Positions 34,877 through 46,468 of a stretch of DNA of 64,000 nucleotides are shown here, in pieces. A program made the position numbers and the translations under genes. Positions within the stretch are counted from its first letter, which is position 1. Every line of letters begins with the position of its first letter. This stretch comes from Amoeboaphelidium protococcarum (Eukaryota; Aphelidiomycota; Aphelidea): positions 1,860,001 to 1,924,000 of the forward strand of contig JALECJ010000256.1 of assembly GCA_023515745.1 (NCBI GenBank), in the 5' to 3' direction. The notes below the pieces were generated by a model that was given only the letters and a program-made list of their open reading frames with translations, had not been told where the DNA came from and did no database searches.

Positions 34877-37417
34877 TCAATGCAGTGTATCTAGGATATT
34901 CCTATGAAGCTTCCCCTGGTACTCTTGTTCATTTACAATACTTGTTCGACTATCGCCATCAGATATCATCAGTTTACCACCCGCATCAGCTATGGTTTGG
35001 AGCAGTTATACTCGGTCTTTGTTCAACGACAACATTTGATCACCAGACTGACGTAAATGCACCAAACATGACGTTGCGTAGATCCAAACTTTATAATTAC
35101 GGCAACTTTGTATACACGAGAATATAGAGTCGACAATACATTAAATAATGCGCAATGTTAATAAACTGACCAACTCTTATCGACTCAAAACTTCTGACAA
35201 ACTATGACATGCGTTCCAACGCGTCTTTGGACTAACTGATGCAATCTGATGCAGTAAAAACTCGATGCATTGAGGTAGAATGTTGTTAGACTCTCTATGC
35301 AAGATCGAGATGGGTAGTATTAAGAGACAAGAGCGCAAGACGCGGCACAAATGACACGTCACCTTATCAACATCCTCTTTCATCTATAAGATCTATTTAA
35401 CTAGCGCCAGTAGTGTTGAATGATCCAAGCAATATAAATCAGTTTTCTAAGCTTACTCTATGACATTAGCCAATGCCCAAGACGCCTTAGCGCGGATGTT
35501 CAGGTTGCGCTTGCAGAGTAAGTTTGATGTAATTTTCAAATAATCTTCAGCCTCGTCTTAGCAGGTAATCAGTGATGGGAACTAGGCATATACACCCAAC
35601 ATACCCAAGCCACTAAGGATAATAGATTCATCATTCTAACCATTGGAATCGGAATCAAAACTAGAATTTAGCAAAGCTGCGTAAAATCCAAATGTTCTAC
35701 CATCAAGTTAATCAATATCGGTCGCAGAAGCCAGAGAAAGTATGTCCAGGATGGTACTCAGCAGAATGCCTCTCCACGAATCGTACAGCTGAGATATATA
35801 ATTCATAACTAGAGGATTATCAAATGATATAACCTTAGTTTCGAGACATTACTTCAAAAACAACGCTAGATTCAATGCGTCCGTATCAGAAAGCTTCGCG
35901 ATTACGGAGAGATTTTAGGTAAGGATATCTATAAGATTCTGGCATAGAGTATCGCAAATGACACCATAGATTGCATATTGTGCCTTGAGATATTCAGTGA
36001 TAAATTGAAGGCTTGATGACTATAGATCGGCGTCAAAATGTGGTGTACCTCTATTGGAGGAAGCTCCATTCAATGCAACTTCAAGGAATCCATCCAATTC
36101 CGACAATATTTATTTTCTCTATTCATCGGACAGTTAAGACTTGAGCATCGTACAGAGCATTCTAAGAATCAGCGGTCTAAAGTCGCGTATGCTATCAACA
36201 TCAAGACCTATAATTACACGCGCAATACTACCACAAAAGTCTTACTTGAACAAAGAATATGCTACAGCACATATTAAGGATTCCAAAGCAAAAACAACGC
36301 GCCTACCATATTCCAGTTCTATCTCACCTGGTTAACATTGGTCAAACAACCGACCACGATTGACTGAGATCATTAACGGCTCCAATGCCATGTCGCTATC
36401 GCGTTTAGCTTAATCATAAGAGAGAAGTCCAATCTGATTACCGGAGACTTATCCGTTAAACACCTTGTATAACAGTAAGCCCAGCAGAAGCTCATGAATA
36501 GATTTAATAATTTTGAATATATACAGAGATTGAGAAGTGAATGAGAGATCTTTATCAGGTTCAGCCGCATTTTTCCACACAGATCGTCCATAGCGGCATA
36601 TATCAGCAAGCAGGTCCAGAGCAGCAAATTAGACATCAATAACAACAAGATCATCGCGACAGTTTAAAAGTGAATATACACTAAAGGATATGACTGTTGA
36701 TGAGGAGGAAGATTACACGAATAGTTCTGACCACTCAAAAATAATGTGCGCTGCATTGTATCTAGCAATAGCCTGCACCAGCTTCAAAGACTATATCATG
36801 AATCTATCAAAAGGTGACAGTCTACTTGATGATAACTGACTAATCTTGGACTCTGCACACGACGTTTACTCTGATATATAAGCGCTCACTTATTTCTCTT
36901 TCTATAAGTTCTATGATTATAGAGCTCTCGATATTATATGCTTGATATCATGAACAAGGAGAGAATCGTTAGGTCCAATTCTATATCCACTTGAGAAAAT
37001 ATTCTGCAAACACCTAAAGAGAGGACACAATATCTTATATGGCACCTAACACTATTACACCAAACGATGAGCCAACTTAAGCAAACGCGTAATTATTACC
37101 TGAATGGAGGTATCACATTTCACAAATTAAATCAATGTACCAGCACAACTAAGCAATGATCTGATCGTGGATGGAGACAGCGATTGACTATCGATGCAAT
37201 CAATTAAACTAACTATGAGACTTTTCATTTTAGATCTAAGCTTTTACAACTGTTTCTACTATAAATCTACTGGACCTTGATATAACGCGTGGTGTATAAA
37301 TCTAATCAATAAATCATCCGTGGCAGAGGTTTAAATCTATTTCAATCCGTTATCAATAAAATCTTACAAATGCTGTCCATTGTTTTGCATTAACTACAAA
37401 TCTTCAATACTCATCAT
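34877..37417 (-). CDS. HEATR6: HEAT-repeat protein 6-like
   Basis: 846 residues in one exon from ATG 37415-37417 to TGA 34877-34879, with dense UAR use. All-helical HEAT repeats; the C-terminal third has 'NLNIRAKASWALANVIEQAQ', 'SPKTRWNACHSLSEVL' and 'CRNYKVWIYATSCLVHL', matching HEATR6 'KxRWNACY' and 'FKVRI' repeats. HEATR6 function is poorly defined. The N-terminal DUF4042-like region is divergent. In-frame TGA lies immediately before the ATG pair, supporting the start, though an upstream exon cannot be excluded. Confidence 0.78.
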
Positions 37418-37735
37418 TCAGAGAATTAATTAAGGCTAATACAGAATCTTACGTATAATCTGAATAGATTGGCCCGCTGTATAACTTGCTGCTAGTTCTA
37501 ACTACTTTATGCGCATATATAACCACACCATTACTACACTCAATTAGACAATTATGACATCAATCACTAATCAATTACTCAGCTTACTTTGGCACTGTAC
37601 TCCTCTATGACGCGTTAATTGAATGCACTTTACGCAAATGACTACTAAGTCAACTGCAGAGATTATAAAGCCTCCTCCAATTATATAATTGACATTTAAA
37701 ATCTACAATTTGTATACAAAGATACTTTTGTAGCG
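37418..37735. other. Intergenic region upstream of HEATR6
   Basis: 318 bp, A/T-rich, between the HEATR6 start and the next proposed + strand gene. No gene was recognised. Confidence 0.35.
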
Positions 37736-38055
37736 ATGAAAGAGCGAAAACGAAGAAATTCTAAGGAGGGATTACTGAAAGAGGGAAATCGGCTTTATAA
37801 AGAATATACTGTACTTAAAGAAAGCTCATTATAGACAACACTCACATTCATTTCACGCCTCTGTAGGCTCTGAATGATGTGCTGATGGCATTGGATCAAA
37901 AATGCTACTGTTCAAACATGAAATGTAAGACTTATGCGGGTTTAAATCTATATCTACAGACAATCGACATAAAGAAGTAGACATCTGTAAATCCAAAGCT
38001 GTAAATATACCGCGCAGTTTTAGCCGATCAAACCGTAATAATTCGCCAAGATTGA
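37736..38055 (+). CDS. Small spliced TPR-like protein (tentative)
   Basis: Proposed exons 37736-37810 and 37867-38055 with a 56-nt GTACTT...TGTAG intron; 87 residues. The joined sequence 'LLKEGNRLYKEYTALNDVLM' followed by 'ALDQKCYCSNMKCKTYAGLN' and 'LYLQTI' has the spacing of TPR helices. Phase and stop agree. It is too short for a typical TPR protein, so it may be a fragment or further exons may be missing. Confidence 0.35.
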
Positions 38056-38311
38056 AGGTCTTTTCCGAAACGGGAAATTTTGATGTTGGATCTCTGAATC
38101 ATTGCAGCGCCAAGATTCTTTCATCGTCATTTTGTAGTACCGGTAACGGCGATACAATTCTGATCCAGTTCTCCTCTTGTCAGTCAGTTTGAAGTCATTC
38201 TCTCACCTGATTATTTTGCACTCTATAGTTTTGATATAATTTTATTCTCTACTACTGCTCGCAGAATACAGTGTACATATTTTGATATTATTATTATTAT
38301 TATCTGAAAGA

Positions 38312-38695
38312 ATGATTTAATTGACAGAGCAGGAATTGAATAGACTTTAAATTGCTGCATTAAAGTAAACGTTAGAGATTGAGGTTAGTGCAAGGCGGAA
38401 AGCTGAGGCCAAGTTTAATAGGTTGGAGCGTGAGGTGGAAGATCTGACTGCTCTTCTCTTCATGGAGGCGAGTGATAGAGTGGAGACGGCTTGTAGAGCG
38501 CTTGATATGGAGCAGAGGAAGCGGATAGAACTCTAGCTGCGGTTGAAACGATTAGAGATGCAACTGTTGGAAACTAGTTAGATTAAAGAGATTCAGGCTT
38601 TGGAGTTGAACCATCTCAAGTAGATTATTGCAGAGATTGATTCACAGCGATCTGGTGTTGTAGATAGTGCCTAGTCATACTCTCTGTTGTAATGA
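38312..38695 (+). CDS. Sec2/Rabin8-like Rab GEF coiled coil
   Basis: 127 residues, single exon. 'LEREVEDLTALLFMEASDRV' followed by 'ETACRALDMEQRKRIELQLR' is the diagnostic Sec2 core (E..ELTASLFEEAN.MV..A). The family activates Sec4/Rab8 GTPases on exocytic vesicles. The protein consists of little more than the GEF coiled coil; fungal Sec2 is far longer, so accessory domains are absent or encoded elsewhere. Confidence 0.8.
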
Positions 38696-38860
38696 GTGAT
38701 GGAATACGCTCATCATGTACTGTTTAGGGATTGTTGTTGATAGTGCTATTCAAATGTTTTTTTTGGAGAAAATATACTTATCATATCATTACTAATCTTA
38801 AACTAATAACTTCACATTTATCACAACACTTCTTTTTCATCTCTTTAATCATCATCATCA

Positions 38861-41746
38861 TCACTTGGCATTTCTCAAAATATCACTGATAGCGGCGAGG
38901 TAAGCGTTATGATACGCTGCATTCGAAGATCGAGCGGTGAGCATGCAAGACACAACCTACTATCCATTATTCACTTGAGCTTGTACCTCCATCAGCACAA
39001 CGGTGTCATTCACGAGCTTGCTACTACAGTACAGCATTCCCTTATTATCGATCACTCTCTCCGCCACTGTGAAAATGTTATTCGCACTCAGCTTATTTCT
39101 CAATGCTTCAACAGATGGGAACTGAATCTGATCCACCATGGATGAAGTTGCCGACGTAACGTGCTCTTTCCAATTACGTAGAAAGTCTGCTTGGACCAGT
39201 AGACCATCCTCTACCAGCAAAATATGCATCGGAATCTTGGTAAAGAAAAAGAATAAACCAGTAGACGCCTTAATTGCAACATGGAGATTATTGATTGGAT
39301 CATTTAGGGTGAAATGAGTAGTAGGACTGATAGCCAGTGCCAGCGTAGTCTCAGCACTACTATTCGGTGGTAATGGATTACGAATATTGATCCCACCAGC
39401 AGGTACAATGGCAAAGGAGTTCTTATTGAACTGCAGCACAATGTCGCCAATAGGCTATAATGCCTTATTCTGAATGGTCAAATCCATGAACATGGCTTTC
39501 TATCTTCTGGCAAATGTACCATGAATTTCAAGTCCTTTACCCTGGGCAGCAGCAAGAAATTAAACTTTTACAGGCACGAACGAGTCAGTGACCAGACCAA
39601 GATCTAAGACTTCTCTGCTCCCTAGACCAAGGCCGCTCATCTGAGAAGATAGACCATTTTGTTGTACAGGAGGAGCAATCATTTGACTCTGCTATTAGGT
39701 GTGGTTGTTGTATTGAGGCTACTACTGATATGACTATTGAGAATCTTATGAATCTTCAGGCTCATCAATGTCCAACAAATTCATAGACTTCATCTTGTGC
39801 TATTGCTACACCTTCTGAGACTATTACAAAGTATTGTCAAAGCCAGCACTCACTCGCGATGCAGGCGGATTAAATGAGCCATTATCATTATTATTGTTAG
39901 CCGTAGACTAACGGAATTTTAAGTGAGGAGCCAACATTCTGGCAGGTCGATGGTAAATAGAACCCAGAGTGTCAATCTATGACAACAACTCATCCAAAAG
40001 CTTCTGATCAAATCGGTCAGCACCTGCATTGATGGTGGTATTACTCGGAAATACAATGGACTTTGCAGCAATAGGATCAGTAGACAGCAGACGCCAATAA
40101 ATGTATCCACGATCGCGAACATCTGGATTGTCCACCTCTTCAGTTGCCCATTTCAACACCTTAGGGACCAAGACTTTACCACCAGATGGATTCTTGATAA
40201 ATAACTTGACCACCGCAGTGAGCATAGACAATTGCACCTCAGCAGGCTCTTCGAGAAAGGAGTCCAGAAATGAGTCTAACAACTCATCACTATTGTCAAT
40301 ACGATCAGCATAGTGACCAATGATCCAAATCATGGAAGATTTAGCTTCCGGTTCATCAAGACTATCCAAATTCTCACACAGCACCGCAATAATACTCTCA
40401 TACTGGTCAGGGTACTTTCTAAATACATCCTTAATCACAACAATACTCTCTTACACAACGTAATTCACCTTGGTCTAGATCAGCTCCACCAGCGCCTAAA
40501 TACATTTATCTGCCGCACTCTCAATCTTGATCGCACACCTTCCAATAGCACGTACTGCTTTACGAACAAACTCAACATCAACTTCACTAGAATACTCTTT
40601 CAGCTCAGAGAGAAGTAAATCAACATTCGACTCGGTGACCAACTTGAACAAAACGTCCAGCTTGGATAACTTGACATAAATTGGGTCATTATACTTGCAG
40701 AAAAACACACGAATGTCTTTCTTCAAAAGATCTGGCTACTTTTCCACAACCAGTAATATATTGCGCAGTGCAACGTACTGAATTTCAGGCTCACAACTAA
40801 GCAGTGTGACCAATGGCGGAGCAAGACGACTGTAGATGGTCCGCACGTAATCCTTATTCGACACCAATTCGGCCAAGTAGACCAAAACTTTTACAGAAGC
40901 CAACACCACACCACTATTAGCATGTTACATTCTAGGCAACACTCTCTCAATCAAACTTTCCGCATCAGCGCTATCACCTGGCTTGACAAACATCATGGCC
41001 TCCAGGATATAAGTCTAAGCCCACTCGGAACATTCATTAAGAGCAGTTGCCAAATTACTGGCAGCATTCATGTCCAGTGAGAATTGGAAATCCGGTGACT
41101 TCTCATGAATCTCCAGCAATCCAATCAAAGCATTGGCCACCACCGTTGGATTACTATCATTCACCAGGTCTTTAAGATTCGTGAGCAAACCTTAGTTTTT
41201 CACCAATTCCTAGTCATGAAAGTACAACTTTGTCACAGCCAGAGCAGCAGTTTTACGAACATAAGGATCCTTGTCCTTGAGACAGTTGCGCAGTGGCTCG
41301 CAGATACAGTCAGTCACCTTGTCAACATTAATGTAAGACATTGTACGGATAGCTAGAGCTCTTATCAGCGGATTAGAATCGGCAGCATCTTTCAAAAAGC
41401 TATTCACTGCCAAAATGACCATATCTGGCTTGTGTCTGGCATAGTTGATCAGATACAAATAAACCATCTTCTTTATCGCAATGTCACCAATCTGCATACA
41501 AGCAACCACGTCCGGAAACAGAGCACCCATATCATTACCCATTGTCAAGTTAGCAACAATCTTCTTCAATGCGGTTCTCTTCATTGAATGTTTCTTATCA
41601 TCTTTATCACTGTTCAACTCCTCTCTCAGTTCCTGCACTTTACCTACACCAATTTAAACATGTGTTGACAGTTCAATTCAAAGTATTAGAGCTTGGGAAT
41701 AAGAGTGTTTAAACTAACCTCTAGCAAAAAATTTCTTATCAGACAT
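38861..41746 (-). CDS. AP1B1/AP2B1: AP-1/AP-2 complex large subunit beta (beta-adaptin)
   Basis: Exons 41719-41746 and 38861-41643 with a 75-nt intron; 936 residues. The trunk starts '[20 protein letters not shown]' and contains '[20 protein letters not shown]', '[19 protein letters not shown]' and '[16 protein letters not shown]', the classic adaptin N-terminus. A Gln/Asn-rich hinge (39650-39900) precedes the ear, which ends '[18 protein letters not shown]'. It is part of the clathrin adaptor for Golgi/endosome or plasma-membrane sorting. AP-1 and AP-2 beta cannot be separated here; one may serve both. Confidence 0.95.
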
Positions 41747-42046
41747 ACTACCACAAAATCTTTATATATATACAATAAATTCAGTAAATACTAAATGAGG
41801 AGGTGCTGATATAACAGTTATAATAAAGCTAGCAGTTAAAGTTGTGATAAAGAGAAGAAAGAAACAAGAAAATCACTCTGAAACGAAAAACTTTCATTCG
41901 GCGCTGCGAAAAATTAAGATTTACTCTTATCGCAAGTAGTTTGTATTGCAAGAAAAGATTCATTCGATGCAAGATAGCTCATATCTCAAGAAAAATGACA
42001 TTCCAGTGTCAATACGTACAACAGTAACACTATATAGTAGCGGAAT
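41747..42046. other. Intergenic region upstream of beta-adaptin
   Basis: 300 bp between the beta-adaptin start and the RPN10 stop. A/T-rich, no gene seen. Confidence 0.35.
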
Positions 42047-43213
42047 TCACTATTTACCATTTTTAGAGTTATTGTCAGGAGTCTTGCTGCTATTATTATT
42101 ACTACCAGTGGTAGAAGATGCATTCATCAATGATTCTTGAATAGCACGAGCCACATCGTCATCGTCATCACCTCCCTCCATATCAACATCTCCGTCACCG
42201 CCAACATTACCGGCTTGTTAGCCCATGGACATTGCAATTGCCTGGGCCAACATTTTCTCCTCCTCCGTCTGTGGTGGTACAGCATTCGCTTACTAAGGAG
42301 CTTGCGTAGAGGAGGCTCCTTCAGCAGGTGCACCACCTTTCTCTTGTCTAGCTCTTTCTTCCTCCATGGATATACGCAGCGCCAATGCCAGTTCTGGATC
42401 CAGAGATGGGTCAACGCCAAATTCATATCCGCCACCAGCACCACCAGCTCCGCCTCCCATTCCACCTTCACCAGCCACGATAGGCGTATTCAATAGCTGA
42501 TCACTCAACAACTGCGGACCTGGTGGGATGAATACAATGTGAGAGTTATCGTTGTTGTTGATAGCATCATGGAATGACTGCAACAGCTTATCATTTCCCT
42601 CCTCTCCAAAAGACACAATATCCACAGCGACGTTATTCTTCTTCAACTTCTTGGCAAGTTTGATAAGTGCCACTTCAGAGTCCTCGTCACCATCGGTAGT
42701 GCCGGCAGTCTATGAAGTTGATCCAAGCGGAGAACCAATAAATACCACAATTCTCATGGCCTGGTTCTTGTTGAATCTGTTCTTTAACGCCAGCGAAGCA
42801 ACTTGTAAAGCACTAGAAAGATGCGGCTTACCCGAAATCTTTAAATGATGCAATCCATTCAAGATAGATCCCAGTTTATTGGTAAGAGGAGTTAGAAGTT
42901 CCGGTCTACATGTAACCACTTTAGTGAGAATGCAACAATAGAGATCAAAACTCCTCAAACTAACATGTATACTTACACATTGCCACCCATAGAAATGAGA
43001 CCGACAACATTCTCAGGATTACTCTATGTCTTGATGTTGAATACCATACTAACAGCATCATTCTGAGCCTTCAATCTATCCGGAGTATAGTCTGCATTAC
43101 GCATCCACTCGGTGTTATCAATTCTACAAATGAATAATAACAAAGTTGAATTATTAATACAAAAATAAAGGTATTGATATATCATACACTATAATAGTAG
43201 CTTCTTGTGGCAT
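42047..43213 (-). CDS. PSMD4: 26S proteasome regulatory subunit RPN10 (PSMD4/S5a)
   Basis: Exons 43188-43213, 42977-43123 and 42047-42905 with 64- and 71-nt introns; 343 residues. VWA domain: 'ATIIVIDNTEWMRNADYTPD', 'SNPENVVGLISMGGNVPELL', 'MRIVVFIGSPLG', 'VAVDIVSFGEEG'. UIM1 is 'DPELALALRISMEEERARQE'. Two further UIM-like segments are 'EEKMLAQAIAMSMGQQ' and 'DVARAIQESLMNAS'. It captures polyubiquitin at the proteasome. The second splice was placed so that 'GNV' joins 'PELLTPLT' as in the family. Confidence 0.93.
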
Positions 43214-43655
43214 ATTAAACGAGACTTAAGGCTTTAATTGTAAAATTTAAATATTAACTACCAACTAGGAGTAATGAGTACTGTACAGTTTAAGAGTGAA
43301 GCAATAGGAGAAAGGAAGGGGAGAGAAATATTTCAGTCAGTCGTGTTTCAACGTGCAGGAAAGACTAAGCGAGAGGTACAGAACGAGAGAGCGAGCGAGA
43401 GACAGTACAACTCATAGAGAGGCTGCGTGCGACTGTAAAAGAGAAGCTATTATGGGATGAACAAGCAAGTTAAAGTGAGAAAGAAAGCAAGTGTAAAATT
43501 AATCAACTACAGTAACACCTGCAAAGAATGTAAAAAGGGAAAGATAAAAAAGCAGACAAAACATGGAACATTCCATTTTATTTCAATTTCGCCAATTTTC
43601 ACGCCGCCAACACCACCCAAGAAAGTACTGCCCACCATAGAGAAGCAGTGCATAT
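43214..43655. promoter_or_regulatory. RPN10 upstream region, GA-rich
   Basis: 442 bp between the RPN10 start and the cofilin stop. It contains a purine-rich GAGA/GCGA stretch near 43360-43420, likely part of the RPN10 promoter. The ORF at 43457-43663 is not convincing. Confidence 0.4.
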
Positions 43656-44147
43656 TCAACTAGATTTGCTCACCTTGTCCAAGACCACGTCGTACGCAAT
43701 CTCGCTCAAGTCAGTAGCCTGAATCTCAGTAGAAACACCAACCAACTTCTTACGCAGAGCATCCTTACTGGAAGCGTATAACATCTTTGACTTGATCTTG
43801 CTAGAATCAGGAGACCATGCAATGAAACAAATCTTGTTACGCTGACCCTCGCCAGGCTTCTCAAACTCAAAATCATAGACTGCGTATCTGCACTCGCCCT
43901 TTGGCAGACTGGAGACAAATTCATCGTAAGTTCCAGCCTCGGCGCTCTTCTCCAACACAATGGAAGCATTGTCATCAGACAGCTTGTATAGCACAAACTT
44001 GTACTTCTTCTTCAACTTCAAATCCTAGAATGCTTCAAGGCACTTGTCGTTTACAGTAACACCGGATGACTACACTATTATAATGGCGAATGAATGAATA
44101 AATGAACATTGAATAAAACATGGGGTGAGAGATAAACAACTTACCAT
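43656..44147 (-). CDS. COF1: Cofilin/ADF, copy 1
   Basis: Exon 1 is only the ATG (44145-44147); a 75-nt intron follows; exon 2 is 43656-44069; 138 residues. 'SSGVTVNDKCLEAFQDLKLK', 'KYKFVLYKLSDDNASIVLEK', 'CRYAVYDFEFEKPGEGQRNK' and the actin-binding 'KIKSKMLYASSKDALRKKL'. It severs and depolymerises actin filaments. The paralog at 59.1 kb has the same ATG-only first exon. No UAR in the ADF core except Q of 'AFQDL'. Confidence 0.96.
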
Positions 44148-44661
44148 ATTGATTATTATAACAAAGTGTGTGTTTAATAGGGGAAATTAACAGGAATAGA
44201 GTAACTGTTAAAGTATTAAGCACAAGTAAAATGAGTGTAAGTGAGTGAGTGTTTAGAGGAAGAAACCGCCGCCTCGTTCAGTTGCCATTCCGCGGGCGTG
44301 CCGTGCTGGGCTGTTTCATCAAAATGTGGCGCTTATCACTCGATGATTGGCACGTTATTGCACCTGTATGCTGCCCTCATTTGAGTAATTTATTCAATTG
44401 TTTTTTATTGTTGTTATATCGTTATTCATTTAGCTATAGGGATCTAGCATACAGTTGATGGACTGATTATATGATCAACACATCAGATTCATTTAAATTC
44501 ACACTCTCGCATTATAACAATCTTCTCTCGCTTGATAGTAATCGATTTCACAATTGGTGGAATTTTACGCTAATCGCCTGAGAAGAGTCCATCGCGCTCT
44601 CTCCCTAAAATTCTTCTCGTTTTGACAATCGATTCTGTAGATCGAAAAAGGAAATATCAAA
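44148..44661. promoter_or_regulatory. Divergent promoter between cofilin 1 and the AGTRAP-like gene
   Basis: 514 bp between divergent starts with a GC-richer patch near 44265-44345. No supported gene. Confidence 0.4.
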
Positions 44662-45215
44662 ATGAGTTCGTTGAGGTTGTAATAGATAATTTTTGCCTAA
44701 ATTATAGTTGGCCTGTTGGCTTCTTTCGCTCCGAATCCCTCATATAATGTTCCTATATTGCTATTTGGATTGCTAGCTGTAAATAACATGGAGACTTCTT
44801 AGCCATTGAAAATAGTAAGTGCGTCTTTTTTAATTTTCAATTTAGATCTGAACCGTGTGTATTACTAATAAACGCATGACGCGTATTGTAGTTTGCGATA
44901 TTGACCACACTAACTCTGGTGACTGATGTTGTCTGGCTGAGTATTAATAATAGTCCCGATGTTAATAGGACGAGTCTCAGTTCATTCAAGTATAGTCTTG
45001 CGATGACTATTATAAATTTGCTGTCAAAGCCTGTGACTGTAATGTTAATATTCCGGTAGTTGAAGGTACGAGGAGATACTTAATTTAACACTTTAGTTTA
45101 GAATGGGGGTTCTAATTAGGTGGCGTATGATGAACTAGAATCACCGGAATCGTTCATTGCCACTGGCAGTAACGGTAATAAAGAGACTGCCAATCTGCCC
45201 TACTCTCAAGTTTGA
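44662..45215 (+). CDS. AGTRAP-like four-helix membrane protein
   Basis: Exons 44662-44814 and 44892-45215 with a 77-nt intron; 158 residues. Hydrophobic helices 'IIFAQIIVGLLASFAP', 'VPILLFGLLAV', 'FAILTTLTLVTDVVWLSI', 'SLAMTIINLLSKPVTVMLIF', then a polar tail. Spacing and the 'D..WL.I' / 'LL.KP' positions match type-1 angiotensin-receptor-associated protein homologs found in animals and fungi. The molecular role outside animals is unknown. Confidence 0.72.
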
Positions 45216-45308
45216 TTTTTAATGTCAAGATATAGCTTATTATCATTGCAAGATGGTGCATTTTATTTTTCATGATCTGTCTCATAACTTTGTTAATTAT
45301 CGTCTCGC

Positions 45309-46267
45309 TCAAAGGCTAGAATCTCCCTTGATAAAGTACCATTTGTGAATAGCAGGATCAACAGGATTAGCAGTCAGCTACTAGGCAGTTGGAGCAATTT
45401 TACCATACTCAGCCGAAGCGGTGTCAACCAAGTACGGACTATCTTTGACATTCACATTAACGGTCTAAATATCATACTTGTCGCTCTTGTTAGGGATAGC
45501 CTTGGTAATCAACTTCCTCCAGGCTTCGTTAGTCTCAGCCACGACATTGAGAGCGTAATCACGATTCTTCGCGTCGCCGTTGAAAGCGAAAACATTAGCT
45601 GGCTTGCCATCTGGAATTTTGTAGATGCGGAACCATTCAGTAGTGGCTTTCAACAGTCCAGGGAATACTTTTTCCACATCCTCAATGTCATTCACCTTAT
45701 CTGCCTGAGGGTCAGTGACATCGATCGTGATCACCTTCCAATCAGTCTCGCCCTCATCCAGAAGTGCAACTACACCTAATACTTTCACCTGTTTAACTTG
45801 TCCAATGTGACCGACACGTTCGCCAATCTCCACAACATCCAGTGGATCATTGTCACCAATAGCCTTAGTCTCCGGATGCACATGGTTAGGATCCTCCCAA
45901 GTCTATGGAAATGCGCCATAGTTCCAGATGTAACCGTGATGCGGGAAGCAATTCTTGACGAAGCGCAACTTGCCCTTCTTCACATCCTACTTGATTGGGT
46001 TCAATGCATCCGCCTTGCTAATCTCCAATTTAGCGTTGGTCCAGCGAGGAATCTCCACCACCATGTTAAGCACAGTCTTTTCCGCATTAGCGTACAGAGG
46101 AATGTCATGGAACGCCGAGACTGCCTTACCGTCCTTCTCTACATACACGCATTATAATGGGTAACATCACGTAAAATGTTTACAACCACGCAAAAGGAAA
46201 TCCTACCAATGTATAGACGGTAATCCAAAGAGTTTGGTGCACCAACAGTTCTAGTAGTGTAAGTCAT
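45309..46267 (-). CDS. PPA1: Soluble inorganic pyrophosphatase (family I)
   Basis: Exons 46207-46267 and 45309-46138 with a 68-nt intron; 296 residues. '[20 protein letters not shown]' at the start, '[18 protein letters not shown]', the metal-binding signature '[11 protein letters not shown]', and '[17 protein letters not shown]'. It hydrolyses PPi to 2 Pi in the cytosol. Confidence 0.97.
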
Positions 46268-46468
46268 CTAGCGATAAAAGTTTCGTGTTGCTACAGAGTG
46301 TAGAGCTGAAGTTTAAAAGCGACTGCTGCGTAATTTCAAAATCATTCAACGAACGGTCGCGTCGATTGAAAATGGAAAATGGCGTGATTAATTCGTAAGC
46401 CACTGTTAGATTTAAATTCCATCAACTATATTTCTTTTGTTCATCGTTTATACCTACTTCGCTATTGA

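Noticed and set aside
34885-35127. 80-codon ORF on the + strand after glucosidase I
   Set aside because: It is antisense to the HEATR6 C-terminus, whose minus frame continues through UAR Gln codons to TGA at 34877-34879 with clear HEAT-repeat features.
44249-44458. 69-codon + strand ORF in the cofilin/AGTRAP promoter
   Set aside because: No conserved features and no relation to either flanking gene; treated as chance ORF.
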